A stretch of 55,157 nt of DNA from Pseudomonadales bacterium (GCA_022360555.1 JAKSCQ010000128.1:1-55157); one strand, 5' to 3'. Positions 38,167 through 47,917 are shown, counted from the first letter of the stretch. Notes: generated by a model not told the origin, from the sequence alone. Numbers and translations are program-made.

Positions 38167-38681
38167 GGGGTGCTGATGTGTCCGAGCTGTAGTGACCGGT
38201 CGTGGATGATGACGGTTTCATAGAGACGCCAGTGGCCCTCCGGTGTGGACACTGTGGCGGTACGTCGGCCATTGTCCGGCAATTGACCATCGGCTCGATA
38301 AAGGCCCCCTTCCTGGTGGTGCAGGGTCAGGGCCATATCTTTTTCCTTGAGGGTCGGGTGCCGCAGTGCCAGCGTCAGGGTTTCGGGAGGGGGAGCCCCC
38401 GCCTCGCTGGTGAGTCTGGCCTGAATGCCTGCCCCCACCTGGGAAAGCGCCAGGCCGACGCCCAGGCGCGCGGCTATCTGCTCCTGCTCCATGGAACGAT
38501 TGATACCGCGACCTTCCTTGTACCATTCGTCCACCACCGGGCTGTCCGCATTGGTCACGGCGATATACAAGGTGACCAAGCCAGCTACCACCGAACTGGC
38601 TGGCAGCAGAATCGCCAGCCACAGCAATGGGTAACGGTACCAGGGCAGATCATCGCCGTGGGGCAATGAAGCGTGATTCAT
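38163..38681 (-). CDS. ccoH: cbb3 oxidase assembly protein CcoH (FixH)
   Basis: A 172-residue protein with one N-terminal transmembrane helix ('PLLWLAILLPASSVVAGLVTLYIAVTN') and a periplasmic domain containing the FixH pattern 'VVDEWYKEGRGINRSMEQEQIA' in two parts. It helps assemble the cbb3 oxidase and stays associated with it. Start at ATG 38681 with GGAGAAG upstream is preferred over 38705. It overlaps ccoG by 32 bp and ccoI by 4 bp. Confidence 0.92.
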   Translation of the reverse strand: MNHASLPHGDDLPWYRYPLLWLAILLPASSVVAGLVTLYIAVTNADSPVVDEWYKEGRGINRSMEQEQIAARLGVGLALSQVGAGIQARLTSEAGAPPPETLTLALRHPTLKEKDMALTLHHQEGGLYRADGQLPDNGRRTATVSTPEGHWRLYETVIIHDRSLQLGHISTP

Positions 38682-40068
38682 GTCGCTTCTCCAGGTCCGG
38701 GTCATCCAGGGAGGTTACCGTAAACCAGATGGTGGATGACGCCATTTCCACTTCATAGGGGTCGTAGCTCACCGTGACGGGCAGAGACAGGTGCTGGCCG
38801 GGTTCGATGGTGAATTCCGTGCGGTTTTCCATCCGCAAGCCGTCCGGGCCGTCCAGGGTCAGTTCGTAGCGCTGGGGTTCCTGTCCCTTGTTGAGAATCT
38901 CCAGCCGGTAAATGTTTTCCACCCGCCCACTGCTGGCCGTGCGATATAGCTGGTTGCGGTCACGGATGACATCTACCTGCAGGGGAACACGATTGTAGAG
39001 CGTGACCATGAACAAGGTGGCCATCAACAACAGGGCGATACCGTAACCGATCAGCCGGGGGCGGACGATTCGCGATTCCTTGCCCTCCAGAGCGTTCTCG
39101 GTGGTATAGCGAATCAGGCCCCGAGGCTTGCCGATATGGTCCATGACGTCATCGCAGGCATCGATGCAGGCGGCACAGGTGATGCACTCGTATTGGAGTC
39201 CCTCTCGGATATCGATGCCGGTGGGGCAGACCTGCACACAGAGGCCGCAGTCAATACAGTCCCCCTTTTCCACTTGGGTGTCGCTGTGTTGTTTTTTCTT
39301 GGCCCCGCGCCCCCGGGGCTCGCCCCGGTCTTCATCATAGGACACGATCAGGGTGTCGCGATCGAACATGACACTCTGAAAGCGCGCATAGGGGCACATG
39401 TACAGGCATACCTGCTCGCGCATGAAGCCGGCATTCATGTAGGTGGCCACGGTAAAGAAGCCCACCCAGAACAGCTCCCAGCCGCCCCAGCCCAGTGTGA
39501 AGATACGGGTGGTCAGATCGGTAATGGGGGAGAAATAGCCCACAAAAGTGAGGCCAGTGAGGAAAGCCAGTGCCAGCCACAACAGGTGCTTGCTGCCACG
39601 GCGCAGTATCTTGCTGGCTGTCCAGGGGGCGCTGTCCATTTTGATGCGGCTGTGCCGGTCGCCTTCACACCATTGTTCGATCCACTGAAAAAAGCGCGTC
39701 CAGGTGGTTTGCGGGCAGACGTAACCACAATAAACCCGGCCGGCCAGCACCGTGAAAAAGAACAGGGCAAAGGCAGCAATGATCAGGGCCCAGGACAGGA
39801 ACAGAAAATCCTGGGGCCAGAAGGTCAGGCCGAAAATATGGAATTCCCGGTTCGGCAGGTCGAAAAGCACCGCTTGTTGTCCGTCCCAGCGCACCCAGGG
39901 CAACCCCAGATACAGCCCCATAGTGCCGAGAATGGTGGCGTCCCGGATATGCTGAAAACGCCCCGAAACGGACTTGACCTGAATGCGCTGGCGTTTGGCA
40001 TACAAACTGATGGCCCCCTGCGCCTGCGGGCTGGCATCGACGGTCTTGATGCGGTCGGGGTCAGACAT
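38650..40068 (-). CDS. ccoG: Iron-sulfur membrane protein CcoG (RdxA/FixG)
   Basis: A 472-residue inner-membrane protein with five or so helices, 'YCGYVCPQTTW' near the first helices and two 4Fe-4S cluster motifs ('CIDCGLCVQVCPTG' and 'CITCAACIDAC'). The periplasmic C-terminal domain is beta-rich (about 350-470). CcoG has been shown in other bacteria to reduce Cu(II) for cbb3 assembly. It begins a second translational block (G-H-I-S) after the ccoNOQP block, behind a strong hairpin. Confidence 0.94.
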   Translation of the reverse strand: MSDPDRIKTVDASPQAQGAISLYAKRQRIQVKSVSGRFQHIRDATILGTMGLYLGLPWVRWDGQQAVLFDLPNREFHIFGLTFWPQDFLFLSWALIIAAFALFFFTVLAGRVYCGYVCPQTTWTRFFQWIEQWCEGDRHSRIKMDSAPWTASKILRRGSKHLLWLALAFLTGLTFVGYFSPITDLTTRIFTLGWGGWELFWVGFFTVATYMNAGFMREQVCLYMCPYARFQSVMFDRDTLIVSYDEDRGEPRGRGAKKKQHSDTQVEKGDCIDCGLCVQVCPTGIDIREGLQYECITCAACIDACDDVMDHIGKPRGLIRYTTENALEGKESRIVRPRLIGYGIALLLMATLFMVTLYNRVPLQVDVIRDRNQLYRTASSGRVENIYRLEILNKGQEPQRYELTLDGPDGLRMENRTEFTIEPGQHLSLPVTVSYDPYEVEMASSTIWFTVTSLDDPDLEKRHESRFIAPRR

Positions 40069-40105
40069 GGTGTACCTCGCAACGGCTGGCGTGACCCGCT
40101 GTCAG

Positions 40106-40138
40106 GCTTCCGCCGCCGCGGATGGCGGCGGCAGAAGC
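40106..40138 (-). terminator. Strong hairpin between ccoP and ccoG
   Basis: GCTTC-GCCGCCGC / GCGGCGGC-GAAGC pair with one mismatch between the two stem blocks. There is no T run. It may partly end or stabilise the ccoNOQP transcript so that the oxidase subunits are made in excess over the assembly factors. Confidence 0.5.
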
Positions 40139-40141
40139 TGT

Positions 40142-41056
40142 TCATTGCTGGGCTGGCGGGTTGGACAGGCTATAGACATAAGCCGCGATCACGTGAATCT
40201 TCTCCTCGCTGAGCAATCCCTCGTGTTTGGGCATATGGCCACTGCGCCCCTGGCGGATAGCCACCTCGATATCTTCGAGCCGGGGCCCGTACAGCCAGGT
40301 GGTGTCGGTGAGATTGGGGGCTCCCAATGCCTGGTTGCCTTTCCCTTCCGGACCGTGGCACGCCGCACACACCGCAAATTTCGGTTTGGCGCGTTCAATG
40401 GCGGCGGCCTTGTCCGCCTCATTGGCCAAGTCGGGGCGGCTCAGGCTCTGCACATAGATCGCCATATCACGCACGGCTTCATCGGTATTGCCGACGGCAG
40501 CCGCCATGGGTGGCATCATGCCCTGGCGGCCCTGGGCAATACTGGTGAGAATCTGTTCCGGCTGCCCACCGTAAAGCCAGTCATCGTCGGTCAGGTTCGG
40601 GTAGCCCTTGGCTCCCCGGGCATCCGAGCCGTGGCAAATGGCGCAATTGTTGGCGAACAGTCGGCCACCAACGGCCAGAGCCTCCGGGTACTCGGCCAGC
40701 TCTTCCACCGGCACCTTGGCAAACTCTTCGAACAGCGGATCGGTCTGCCGTGCCACCAGAGCCACTTCCTTTTCATACTGGCTCGTGCTGGTCCAGTCCA
40801 GAAAGCCCTCGAACTTGCCCAGACCGGGATACAACGCCAGATAAATGCAGGCGAAGATCAACGTGCCGATGAACAGGAACAGCCACCAGCGAGGGAGGGG
40901 GGCGTTGCGCTCCTGAATGCCATCAAAACTGTGGCCGGTGGTTTCCTTGGCCGCTTCCTCTGGCGAAATCTGGTGATTCCACAGCAGCAGGCCGGCGCAG
41001 CCCAGCAGATTCAGGGCGACGATAATGATGATGAACCAACTCCAGAAATCACTCAT
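40142..41056 (-). CDS. ccoP: cbb3 cytochrome oxidase dihaem subunit CcoP
   Basis: A 304-residue protein with two N-terminal transmembrane helices ('FIIIIVALNLLGCAGLLLW' and 'WLFLFIGTLIFACIYLALY') and two periplasmic c-type haem domains: 'CAICH' (C138, C141, H142) and 'CAACH' (C230, C233, H234), each with a downstream Met ligand region ('MMPPM', 'GHMPKH'). It passes electrons from soluble cytochromes to CcoO and CcoN. Start shares ATGA with ccoQ. Confidence 0.96.
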   Translation of the reverse strand: MSDFWSWFIIIIVALNLLGCAGLLLWNHQISPEEAAKETTGHSFDGIQERNAPLPRWWLFLFIGTLIFACIYLALYPGLGKFEGFLDWTSTSQYEKEVALVARQTDPLFEEFAKVPVEELAEYPEALAVGGRLFANNCAICHGSDARGAKGYPNLTDDDWLYGGQPEQILTSIAQGRQGMMPPMAAAVGNTDEAVRDMAIYVQSLSRPDLANEADKAAAIERAKPKFAVCAACHGPEGKGNQALGAPNLTDTTWLYGPRLEDIEVAIRQGRSGHMPKHEGLLSEEKIHVIAAYVYSLSNPPAQQ

Positions 41057-41205
41057 TGCTCGTCCCCCTCTTTGCGGCGTTCCGCCTCCAGGGCCAGGTG
41101 ACCCAGCTTTTCATAATCCTGCTTGCGGCTGGGGCGATACACCCACACCGCCATGGCCACGAAGGCCACAAAGAAGACCAGTGTAAACAGGGCGTGATAG
41201 CTCAT
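41053..41205 (-). CDS. ccoQ: cbb3 oxidase small subunit CcoQ
   Basis: A 50-residue protein missed by the ORF track because of its length. Translation starts 'MSYHALFTLVFFVAFVAMAV', one transmembrane helix, then 'VWVYRPSRK', the family hallmark, and a charged tail ending 'RRKEGDEQ'. CcoQ stabilises the oxidase complex. Its start shares ATGA with the ccoO stop and its stop shares ATGA with the ccoP start, so all three are translationally coupled. Confidence 0.93.
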   Translation of the reverse strand: MSYHALFTLVFFVAFVAMAVWVYRPSRKQDYEKLGHLALEAERRKEGDEQ

Positions 41206-41837
41206 GGCGTCACCTCCTTGCGTTCCTGGCCCAGGGACAGCAGATAGGCGACCAGGGCATCCTCTTCGGTGGCATCAGCCCATTCACCTTCAATTTTCTC
41301 CAGTTGCTCGCTGATATCCTGTTCGCTGTAGGGCACATCAAAGACGTCCTTGAACAGGCGCAGCTTGCGCTCGGTATGGGTCCAGTCCACCGGCGTTTTT
41401 TCCAGCCAGGGGTAGGCCGGCATGTTGGATTCCGGCACCACCTGACGCGGATCGCGCAGGTGTTCGCGGTGCCACTGCTCGGTAATCGGACGCAGGCCAA
41501 CGCGGGCCAGGTCCGGGCCGGTACGCTTGGACCCCCACAGGAAGGGATGCTCCCAGACGTCTTCGCCGGCGACGGAATAGGGGCCGTAGCGCTCGGTTTC
41601 CGCACGCAGGGGGCGCACCATCTGCGTATGACAGACGTGGCAGCCTTCGCGGATATAAATATCCCGGCCTTCCATTTCCAGGGCGCTGTAGGGTTCCAGG
41701 GTTTCCAGTGGCTCGGTGGTGGCTTTCTGCCAGAACAGCGGCACGATTTCCGCCAGGCCACCGAAGCTCACGGCAATCAATGTCAGCACGATCATCAGGC
41801 CGACATTCTTTTCCACTCTTTCATGGGCATTGGACAT
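41202..41837 (-). CDS. ccoO: cbb3 cytochrome oxidase monohaem subunit CcoO
   Basis: A 211-residue membrane-anchored c-type cytochrome: one N-terminal helix ('VGLMIVLTLIAVSFGGLAEIV') and a periplasmic domain with the haem site 'EGCHVCHTQMVRPL' (C66, C69, H70) and the distal Met near 'SNMPAYPWL'. It relays electrons between CcoP and the catalytic subunit. It begins 10 bp after ccoN and ends in ATGA with ccoQ. Confidence 0.96.
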   Translation of the reverse strand: MSNAHERVEKNVGLMIVLTLIAVSFGGLAEIVPLFWQKATTEPLETLEPYSALEMEGRDIYIREGCHVCHTQMVRPLRAETERYGPYSVAGEDVWEHPFLWGSKRTGPDLARVGLRPITEQWHREHLRDPRQVVPESNMPAYPWLEKTPVDWTHTERKLRLFKDVFDVPYSEQDISEQLEKIEGEWADATEEDALVAYLLSLGQERKEVTP

Positions 41838-41847
41838 GTCGGTCTCC

Positions 41848-43278
41848 TCAGGCGGTCTGCAAAACGTTGTCGGCGCCGCTGGTGTCGCGCTCCCCGACGA
41901 TGGTTTTGTAGACGTTAACGGCCATCAAAATCATACCGGCCAGGAAGATCACCCCGCCGAGCAGACGGATGATGTAGAACGGCTGTCGCTCCACCAGCTC
42001 CTGCACGAAGTTGTAGGTGAGGGTGCCGTCAGTATTGACTGCCCGCCACATCAGTCCCTGCATGATGCCGGATACCCACATGGAAGCGATGTAGAGCACG
42101 GTGCCGATGGTGCTGAGCCAGAAATGCGCATTGATCCAGCCGATGGAGTACATCTGCTTGCGATCGAACAAGCGGGGCACCATCACGTAGATGGCCCCAA
42201 TGGTGATCATGGCCACCCAGCCCAGCGCCCCGGAATGCACATGGCCAATGGTCCAGTCGGTATTGTGACTGAGGGCGTTGACGGTCTTGATGGACATCAT
42301 CGGCCCTTCGAAGGTACTCATGCCATAGAAGGACAACGCCACAATCATGAAGCGGATGATCGGATCGGTGCGCAATTTATGCCAGGCACCGGACAGGGTC
42401 ATCATGCCGTTAATCATGCCGCCCCAACTCGGCGCCAGCAGCACGATGGAGAACACCATGCCCACGGACTGGGCCCAGTCGGGCAGGGAAGAGTAGTGCA
42501 GGTGGTCCGGGCCGGCCCACATGTACACGGCAATCAGCGCCCAGAAGTGCACGATGGAAAGCCGGTAGGAATACACCGGTCGCTGGGCCTGTACCGGCAC
42601 ATAGTAGTACATCATGCCGAGAAAGCCGGCGGTCAGGAAAAAGCCCACCGCATTGTGGCCGTACCACCACTGCACCATGGCATCGATGGTCCCGGAGTAG
42701 ACCGAATAGGACTTCATGGCCGACACCGGAATTTCCAGGTTGTTGATCACATGGAGCAAGGCAATGGCAATGATGAAGGCGCCGTAGAACCAGTTCGCCA
42801 CATAGATATGCGGCTGCTTGCGCCTGGCAATGGTGGCAAAAAAGACAATGGCATAAGCCACCCAGACCAGGGTGATGAGAATATCAATGGGCCATTCCAG
42901 TTCGGCATATTCCTTGGTGCTGGTGTAACCCAGCGGCAAGGTGATGGCCGCCGCCACGATGACCACCTGCCAGCCCCAGAAGCTGAAGGCAGCCAGCTTC
43001 GGAAATGCCAATGTGGCCTGGCAGGTTCGCTGCACCACATAATAACTGGTGCCCATGAGCGCGGAGCCACCGAAGGCAAAGATCACCGCATTGGTATGAA
43101 GCGGTCTGAGCCGACCAAAACTGAACCAGGGGAGTTCGAAGTTGAGAGCCGGCCAGGCAAGCTGGGCGGCGATGATGACCCCCACCAGCATGCCAACGAT
43201 CCCCCAGACCACCGACATGATGGTGAATTGCCGAACCACCGTATAGTTATACGGCGGTGAAACAGCCGAGTTTTCCAT
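41848..43278 (-). CDS. ccoN: cbb3 cytochrome oxidase catalytic subunit CcoN
   Basis: A 476-residue haem-copper oxidase subunit with about twelve transmembrane helices. It reduces oxygen at the haem b3-CuB centre with high affinity and pumps protons. Visible ligand regions are '[19 protein letters not shown]' (low-spin haem His), '[22 protein letters not shown]' (CuB His and the cross-linked Tyr of C-type oxidases), and '[15 protein letters not shown]' (haem His pair). It leads the ccoNOQP operon, and a perfect Anr box lies 60 bp upstream. Confidence 0.97.
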   Translation of the reverse strand: MENSAVSPPYNYTVVRQFTIMSVVWGIVGMLVGVIIAAQLAWPALNFELPWFSFGRLRPLHTNAVIFAFGGSALMGTSYYVVQRTCQATLAFPKLAAFSFWGWQVVIVAAAITLPLGYTSTKEYAELEWPIDILITLVWVAYAIVFFATIARRKQPHIYVANWFYGAFIIAIALLHVINNLEIPVSAMKSYSVYSGTIDAMVQWWYGHNAVGFFLTAGFLGMMYYYVPVQAQRPVYSYRLSIVHFWALIAVYMWAGPDHLHYSSLPDWAQSVGMVFSIVLLAPSWGGMINGMMTLSGAWHKLRTDPIIRFMIVALSFYGMSTFEGPMMSIKTVNALSHNTDWTIGHVHSGALGWVAMITIGAIYVMVPRLFDRKQMYSIGWINAHFWLSTIGTVLYIASMWVSGIMQGLMWRAVNTDGTLTYNFVQELVERQPFYIIRLLGGVIFLAGMILMAVNVYKTIVGERDTSGADNVLQTA

Positions 43279-43337
43279 GTGCGTTTCCTTCCAAGTGATG
43301 CGCCTGATGACGATACCAAGCGTGTTCCCTGTTCTTC

Positions 43338-43351
43338 TTGATGCAGATCAA
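43338..43351 (-). promoter_or_regulatory. Perfect Anr/FNR box of the ccoNOQP promoter
   Basis: TTGATCTGCATCAA on the minus strand is a perfect TTGAT-N4-ATCAA palindrome. A weak -10-like GTATCG lies 21 bases after it, the same geometry as at hemN (class II). The rest of 43352-43497 shows no other clear element. Confidence 0.85.
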
Positions 43352-43497
43352 CAACACCTTGCCGCAACCGTGGACAAAATGTCCCATGCACCAGGAATAG
43401 GCACAGTCTCTTTGTGGGCAATTTTTAGCCATACGTCAACAGGCAGAAGGAATATTTGCGGCGAAATCTGCGGCTATTTTGGGTGAGAGCAGGAAGA

Positions 43498-43520
43498 GAT
43501 AAAGGCGGCCAGTGGCCGCC
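43498..43520 (-). terminator. Terminator after the RND pump gene
   Basis: GGCGGCC-ACT-GGCCGCC followed by TTTAT on the minus strand, starting immediately at the pump stop codon. The stem is a perfect 7 bp; the T run is short. Confidence 0.65.
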
Positions 43521-46500
43521 CTACGTCTTTTTCTGTGTCAGCGACAGCACGAAGGCAGTCAACGCCGGCAGGAAGGTGATGGTGATGATGGCGGTGCCAA
43601 GCAGGCCAAACAGCACAATGGCCCCGACACCACGGTACAACTCGGTGCCTTCGCCGGGGATCAGCACCAGCGGGGCCAGCCCGCAGACCGTGGTGATGGT
43701 GGTCATGGCAATGGGGCGCAAGCGGGTCGCCACTGCCTCGCTGACTGCCTTGGCGGTGGCCATGCCATTGCGCACGTTTTCGGTGGCCTGATGCACGATC
43801 AGGATCGGGTTGTTCACCACCGTACCCATAAGAATCAAAAAGCCCAGCATGGTGATCATGTCGAAGGGCTGGCTGATCCCCACGGCATTCATCAGCGCCA
43901 GCCCCAGCAGGCCACTGGCAATCCCCAGCGGAATGGTGGTCATGATCAGCAGGGGGTAGCCCCAATGGGTGAAGATTGCCACCAGCAACAGATATACCAG
44001 CAGCAGCGCCACCACATAATTGCCGGACAGGGACTGCTGGGTGGCCTGCAACTGGTCACTGGCGCCGGACAACGAGATGCTGATGGCATCAGGAATCTGC
44101 CCCTCATCGCGTAACCGCTGGATCATCTCGCGCACCTGGGCCACGCCGGTTTCCAGCGCCACCTCGCGGGGAGGAATAATGTTCAACGTCACGGTGCGGC
44201 GTCCGTTGACCCGGCGAACCACACTGGTATCCACGGTTTCCGCCAATGTAGCCAGAGAGGCGAGGGGAACCGTGGCGCCGATGGGAGTATGCACCGGCAG
44301 CCCCGGCAAGGCATCCAGCCTGGGTTGGGTGCCGGTGCGACTGCTGTAGGCATAGATGTCGATCTTGTCATCGCCGAAGAAGAACTCGTCCAGGAAGGCG
44401 CCATCAGTCAGGGCCGCCACGGTGAACCCCAGGTCTCGGGTGGTGAACTGCACCTCCGCGGCCCGGCTCCAGATCGGTCGCACCTCGATTAGTGGCTGGG
44501 CCAGCGCCAGGCTGGATGGCTGCGACTGGATGCGCGGGTTATCGAATTCCCCTTCGGCCTGGCGGTACAGTGTGCGAGCCACATCATAGATTTGCGCCAG
44601 ATCCGCGCCGGAAATATCCAGGGTGACACTGCGCGTGCCGCCATCGTTACTGGAAATAATGGAGCCCCGGGCGGCAAAGGCGCGCATGCCCGGGTAGCGT
44701 TCGTAGATGTCAGTAATGGCGTCCATCATGGCATCCATGTGATCCGCCTTTACCGGCTCGGCGATAATGCGCATGCCCTGGGCATCCACCCCCAGGTTGA
44801 TGTACTTCAGCGGCGGCACGGGCAGCTCACCGCGCTCATAGTCTGCCGGATCGGCATCCACGTAAGGCAGCAACTGCGCTTCCACCTCATCGGCAATGGC
44901 CGCCATGGTGGCCAGGTTGTAGCCCGGCGGGGCATTCATGCTGGCGAAGGTCTTGGGTTCTTCTCCTTCCGGCAGGTATTCCGCCGGCGGCGTGAGAAAC
45001 CAGACAATGGCGCCCCCGAGCACCGCGGTGGCCGCCATGGTGGCAAGCTGCCGCCCGCGATTGGCGGACAGCCAGGCGGCGCCGTGCTGAAGAGCCGTCA
45101 TCCAGCGGCTGTGCTGGCCGTCATGAGCCACCACCGCGGAAAAATCCAGACGGGCGGACAGGGTAGGGATCACCGTCATGGCCACCAGCATGGATACCAG
45201 AATCGAAGCGGACACTGCGATGGCGATATCCGAATAGAGCTGCCCGGCTTCCTCCTGAATAAACACCACCGGCAGGAACACCAGCACCGTGGTCATGGTG
45301 GAAGCAAACACCGCCGGCCAAACCTTCTGGATACCGCTGATGGCGGCGCGCACTCGGTCCAGCCCCTTGCGTCGCTCCATCTCGATGCTTTCCAGTACCA
45401 CGATGGAATTATCCAGCGTCATGCCGATAGCAAAGGCAATGCCGGCCAGGGAAATCACATTGATGGTGCGGCCGGCCAGCAACAGCCCCAGGAAGGCGGC
45501 AATTGTACAGATGGGAATGCCGATCACGCCCACGGCGGTGATGCGCACCGAACGCAGAAACAGGAACATGACCAGCGTGGCCAGTGCCGCGCCAATGGCC
45601 AGGTTGGTCCAGACATTGGCCACCGAGGCTTCCACGTAGCGCACATCGTCGGCGATCAGGGATATCTGCATGCCGGCCGGCTTAAGTACGTCCTGGTTGA
45701 TCCGTTTTATCTGATCGACCATGGCGTACTTGATATCAATCACGTTGGAGCCGGTTTCCCGCCGCACGGACAACATGATGACCGGGTCGCCATTGACCCG
45801 GGAAATACTGCGCACCGGGAAATGGTCCAGCACCACCGTCGCCACATCCTGCAGCCGAACCACGGAATCGCCCCGGCGTGCCAGAATCAGGCTGTTAAGG
45901 CTATTGATGTCGTTAAAGCGCCCCACGGTCCGAAGCAGATAACGGCGCTTGCCACTGTCCAGCTCTCCGCCGGACACATCCTGGTTGCGTGCCTGCAGGG
46001 CATCACGCACATCCACCACCGTGAGCCCCAGTTGCGCCAGTTTGCGGGCATCGAGAAGCAGGCGCACCTGTCGCTCCGCGCCGCCGCGCAGTTCTACCTT
46101 GGAGACCCCCTGAACACTCTCCATGCGCGAGCGAACTTCGTCGTCGATGAAGTCCCGCATCATGTCCATATCCAATCCGCGAGGATTGCCGGGCAGGGGA
46201 GAGACCCGGTAGTACATGAATGAATTGCTGGAAAAAGACGTGGAGAGAATCTGTGGCTGATCCACATTATCCGGATAGGCGGGCACCTGGCTGAGTGCAT
46301 TATTGACGCGAATCAGCGCATCCGTGATATCCACCCCGAACGGAAATTCCAGCTCGATTTCCGCCTCGCCGCTGTAAGCCGTGGCCGTAAGCCGGCGCAG
46401 ATTAGGCAGATTGCGGAGAAATTCTTCCTGCTCAATCAGGATTTCCTTTTCCACATCCTGCGGCGTGGCACCGGGCCACTGGGTAAGCACGGTAATGGTC

Positions 46501-46622
46501 CGTACCTCCAGGTCCGGGATCATCTGCACGGGGATACGCAGCGCTGCGAGAATGCCGAGGAGGGTGATGATCAGCACAATCACCGTCATCAAGGTGCCGT
46601 TGCGGACGATCTTCTCGAACAT
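43521..46622 (-). CDS. RND-family efflux pump permease
   Basis: A 1033-residue inner-membrane transporter of the AcrB/MexB superfamily: twelve transmembrane helices in the 1+5 arrangement and two large periplasmic loops. The N-terminus 'GILAALRIPVQMIPDLEVRTITV' and 'WPGATPQDVEKEI' are typical. In TM4 the AcrB Asp pair is replaced by Asp-Asn ('IGMTLDNSIVVLES'), as in the HAE1-like clade near heavy-metal pumps. The substrate cannot be told. It starts 2 bp after the adaptor gene, and no outer-membrane channel gene is adjacent, so a TolC-like partner must be elsewhere. Confidence 0.9.
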   Translation of the reverse strand: MFEKIVRNGTLMTVIVLIITLLGILAALRIPVQMIPDLEVRTITVLTQWPGATPQDVEKEILIEQEEFLRNLPNLRRLTATAYSGEAEIELEFPFGVDITDALIRVNNALSQVPAYPDNVDQPQILSTSFSSNSFMYYRVSPLPGNPRGLDMDMMRDFIDDEVRSRMESVQGVSKVELRGGAERQVRLLLDARKLAQLGLTVVDVRDALQARNQDVSGGELDSGKRRYLLRTVGRFNDINSLNSLILARRGDSVVRLQDVATVVLDHFPVRSISRVNGDPVIMLSVRRETGSNVIDIKYAMVDQIKRINQDVLKPAGMQISLIADDVRYVEASVANVWTNLAIGAALATLVMFLFLRSVRITAVGVIGIPICTIAAFLGLLLAGRTINVISLAGIAFAIGMTLDNSIVVLESIEMERRKGLDRVRAAISGIQKVWPAVFASTMTTVLVFLPVVFIQEEAGQLYSDIAIAVSASILVSMLVAMTVIPTLSARLDFSAVVAHDGQHSRWMTALQHGAAWLSANRGRQLATMAATAVLGGAIVWFLTPPAEYLPEGEEPKTFASMNAPPGYNLATMAAIADEVEAQLLPYVDADPADYERGELPVPPLKYINLGVDAQGMRIIAEPVKADHMDAMMDAITDIYERYPGMRAFAARGSIISSNDGGTRSVTLDISGADLAQIYDVARTLYRQAEGEFDNPRIQSQPSSLALAQPLIEVRPIWSRAAEVQFTTRDLGFTVAALTDGAFLDEFFFGDDKIDIYAYSSRTGTQPRLDALPGLPVHTPIGATVPLASLATLAETVDTSVVRRVNGRRTVTLNIIPPREVALETGVAQVREMIQRLRDEGQIPDAISISLSGASDQLQATQQSLSGNYVVALLLVYLLLVAIFTHWGYPLLIMTTIPLGIASGLLGLALMNAVGISQPFDMITMLGFLILMGTVVNNPILIVHQATENVRNGMATAKAVSEAVATRLRPIAMTTITTVCGLAPLVLIPGEGTELYRGVGAIVLFGLLGTAIITITFLPALTAFVLSLTQKKT

Positions 46623-46624
46623 AA

Positions 46625-47692
46625 TCAGCGCACCACCTGTAGCGCATCGCCGTCCTGTAGCCCTTCATTGCCGCGCACCACCACGCGATCCCCGGCGCTC
46701 AGGCCTTCCAGCACCACCACAGGGTCGGACTGGCCTTCCGCTACCCGGATCGACTTGCGGCGGGCCACCATATCGTCGCCCTGTTTTTCTGCCAGCCAGA
46801 CACTCACATTGCCCTGGGCATCGCGGAGCAGGGCGTCGCGAGCCACCATGGGCTGCTCATCCTCGCCCTGAAGCAACAAGCTGCCTTGCAGTGCCATGCC
46901 CGGAATCAGGCCGCTTTCGCTGATTTCGGCGCGAAGAATGAAGGTGCGCGCCATGGGGTCGTTGACCGGCACGATTGCCGCCACCCGAGCCTCGATCCGA
47001 GCCTCCTGTCGCCCAGCTTCCGGCGTCACCGTCAGCGGGGTTTCCCGGTTTATCCGGGGGAAATAGCGCTGGGGAATGGCAAAATCCGCATGCAGATTTT
47101 CCGTGCCGACCAGTTCCAGCACGGCCGTGCCCGGCGTGACCCATTCACCGATTTCCGTCAATTTCGCACTGACCACCCCCTCAAACGGCGCATTCAGTGT
47201 GTGGCGCTCCAGCAAGGCTTGCTGCCTGGCCACCTCGGACTGGCTGGCAGCGAGCGCCGCCTCGGCGACCTGTACCTGGGATTCCAGACTGCGCACTTCA
47301 CTGGCGGCAATGCTGCGTTTGGCTATCAGGCTGCTGGCTTCATCCAGCTGGCGCCGGGTGTCCGCCAACGTAGCCTGTTGCTGGCGATAACTGGCTCGCG
47401 CCTGTTGCAGCGCCAGCCGGTTCAATTCCGAGTCCAACTCCAGCAAGGGCGTGCCTGCCTGGACGCGATCACCGATATCCACGTGCAGCGCACTGACGAG
47501 ACCAGACACAGAGGTAGACAGACGTGCGGACTGGTTGGCGACGAGCGTCCCGTTAACCAGCAGGGTTTCGGTGGGACGTTGCAGGGAGACAGTCTCCAGC
47601 GTCACAGGTTGTGGCGCCGCCAGAGCAAGTAGCGGGAACAGCGTCATGCCGAGCACGCAGAAAGGTCTCGCAAGTCCAGATAGCAGAGCCAT
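46625..47692 (-). CDS. RND efflux periplasmic adaptor (membrane fusion) protein
   Basis: A 355-residue HlyD/AcrA-like protein. The signal peptide ('VLGMTLFPLLALAAPQP') has no lipobox Cys, so it is likely periplasmic without a lipid anchor. The lipoyl halves are split around a helical hairpin: 'GLVSALHVDIGDRVQAGTPLLELD', then a coiled coil (about 95-165), then 'APFEGVVSAKLTEIGEWV'. The end 'EGLSAGDRVVVRGNEGLQDGD' is typical of the membrane-proximal domain. Start at ATG 47692 (AGGGGAA upstream) is chosen over 47890, which would run through the dif site. Confidence 0.9.
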   Translation of the reverse strand: MALLSGLARPFCVLGMTLFPLLALAAPQPVTLETVSLQRPTETLLVNGTLVANQSARLSTSVSGLVSALHVDIGDRVQAGTPLLELDSELNRLALQQARASYRQQQATLADTRRQLDEASSLIAKRSIAASEVRSLESQVQVAEAALAASQSEVARQQALLERHTLNAPFEGVVSAKLTEIGEWVTPGTAVLELVGTENLHADFAIPQRYFPRINRETPLTVTPEAGRQEARIEARVAAIVPVNDPMARTFILRAEISESGLIPGMALQGSLLLQGEDEQPMVARDALLRDAQGNVSVWLAEKQGDDMVARRKSIRVAEGQSDPVVVLEGLSAGDRVVVRGNEGLQDGDALQVVR

Positions 47693-47827
47693 TGGTTCCC
47701 CTGAATGATTGTTGTTTATGAAAATCGTGAGCCCGAGTGTACCAGCCATAACGTGAAAGATATTTCGCGGGAAACGGTAAAAGCTGTAAGTTTCTGCGGG
47801 CCACTGCCATTCTAACGGCAACCTTAT

Positions 47828-47855
47828 ATTCTGCATAATGTATATTATGTTAAAT
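47828..47855 (+). other. dif: dif-like XerCD recombination site
   Basis: The 28-bp site has a proximal XerC half GCATAA, the central TGTATA and an intact XerD arm TTATGTTAAAT. Compared with the E. coli dif as I recall it, 24 of 28 positions agree; all differences are in the outer XerC arm (ATTCT). It lies 136 bp upstream of the adaptor start and about 200 bp before the first provirus gene, with the XerD arm facing the provirus. KOPS-like octamers change orientation around it. Confidence 0.88.
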
Positions 47856-47917
47856 AGAGCATTGCGGTTCACGCGCCCATCTTGCCCCACTGCTAGACAG
47901 AAAAATCGCCCTTGAAC

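Noticed and set aside
41716-43260. 514-residue plus-strand ORF opposite ccoN
   Set aside because: It is antisense to an unmistakable cbb3 catalytic subunit; its His- and Gly-rich sequence has no domain pattern.
44592-46223. 543-residue plus-strand ORF opposite the RND pump
   Set aside because: It is an antisense shadow; the pump frame has full family motifs from end to end.
47693-47890. N-terminal extension of the RND adaptor gene through the dif site
   Set aside because: ATG 47692 has a good ribosome site followed directly by a signal peptide; the 66 extra residues would bury the signal peptide and encode the dif sequence.
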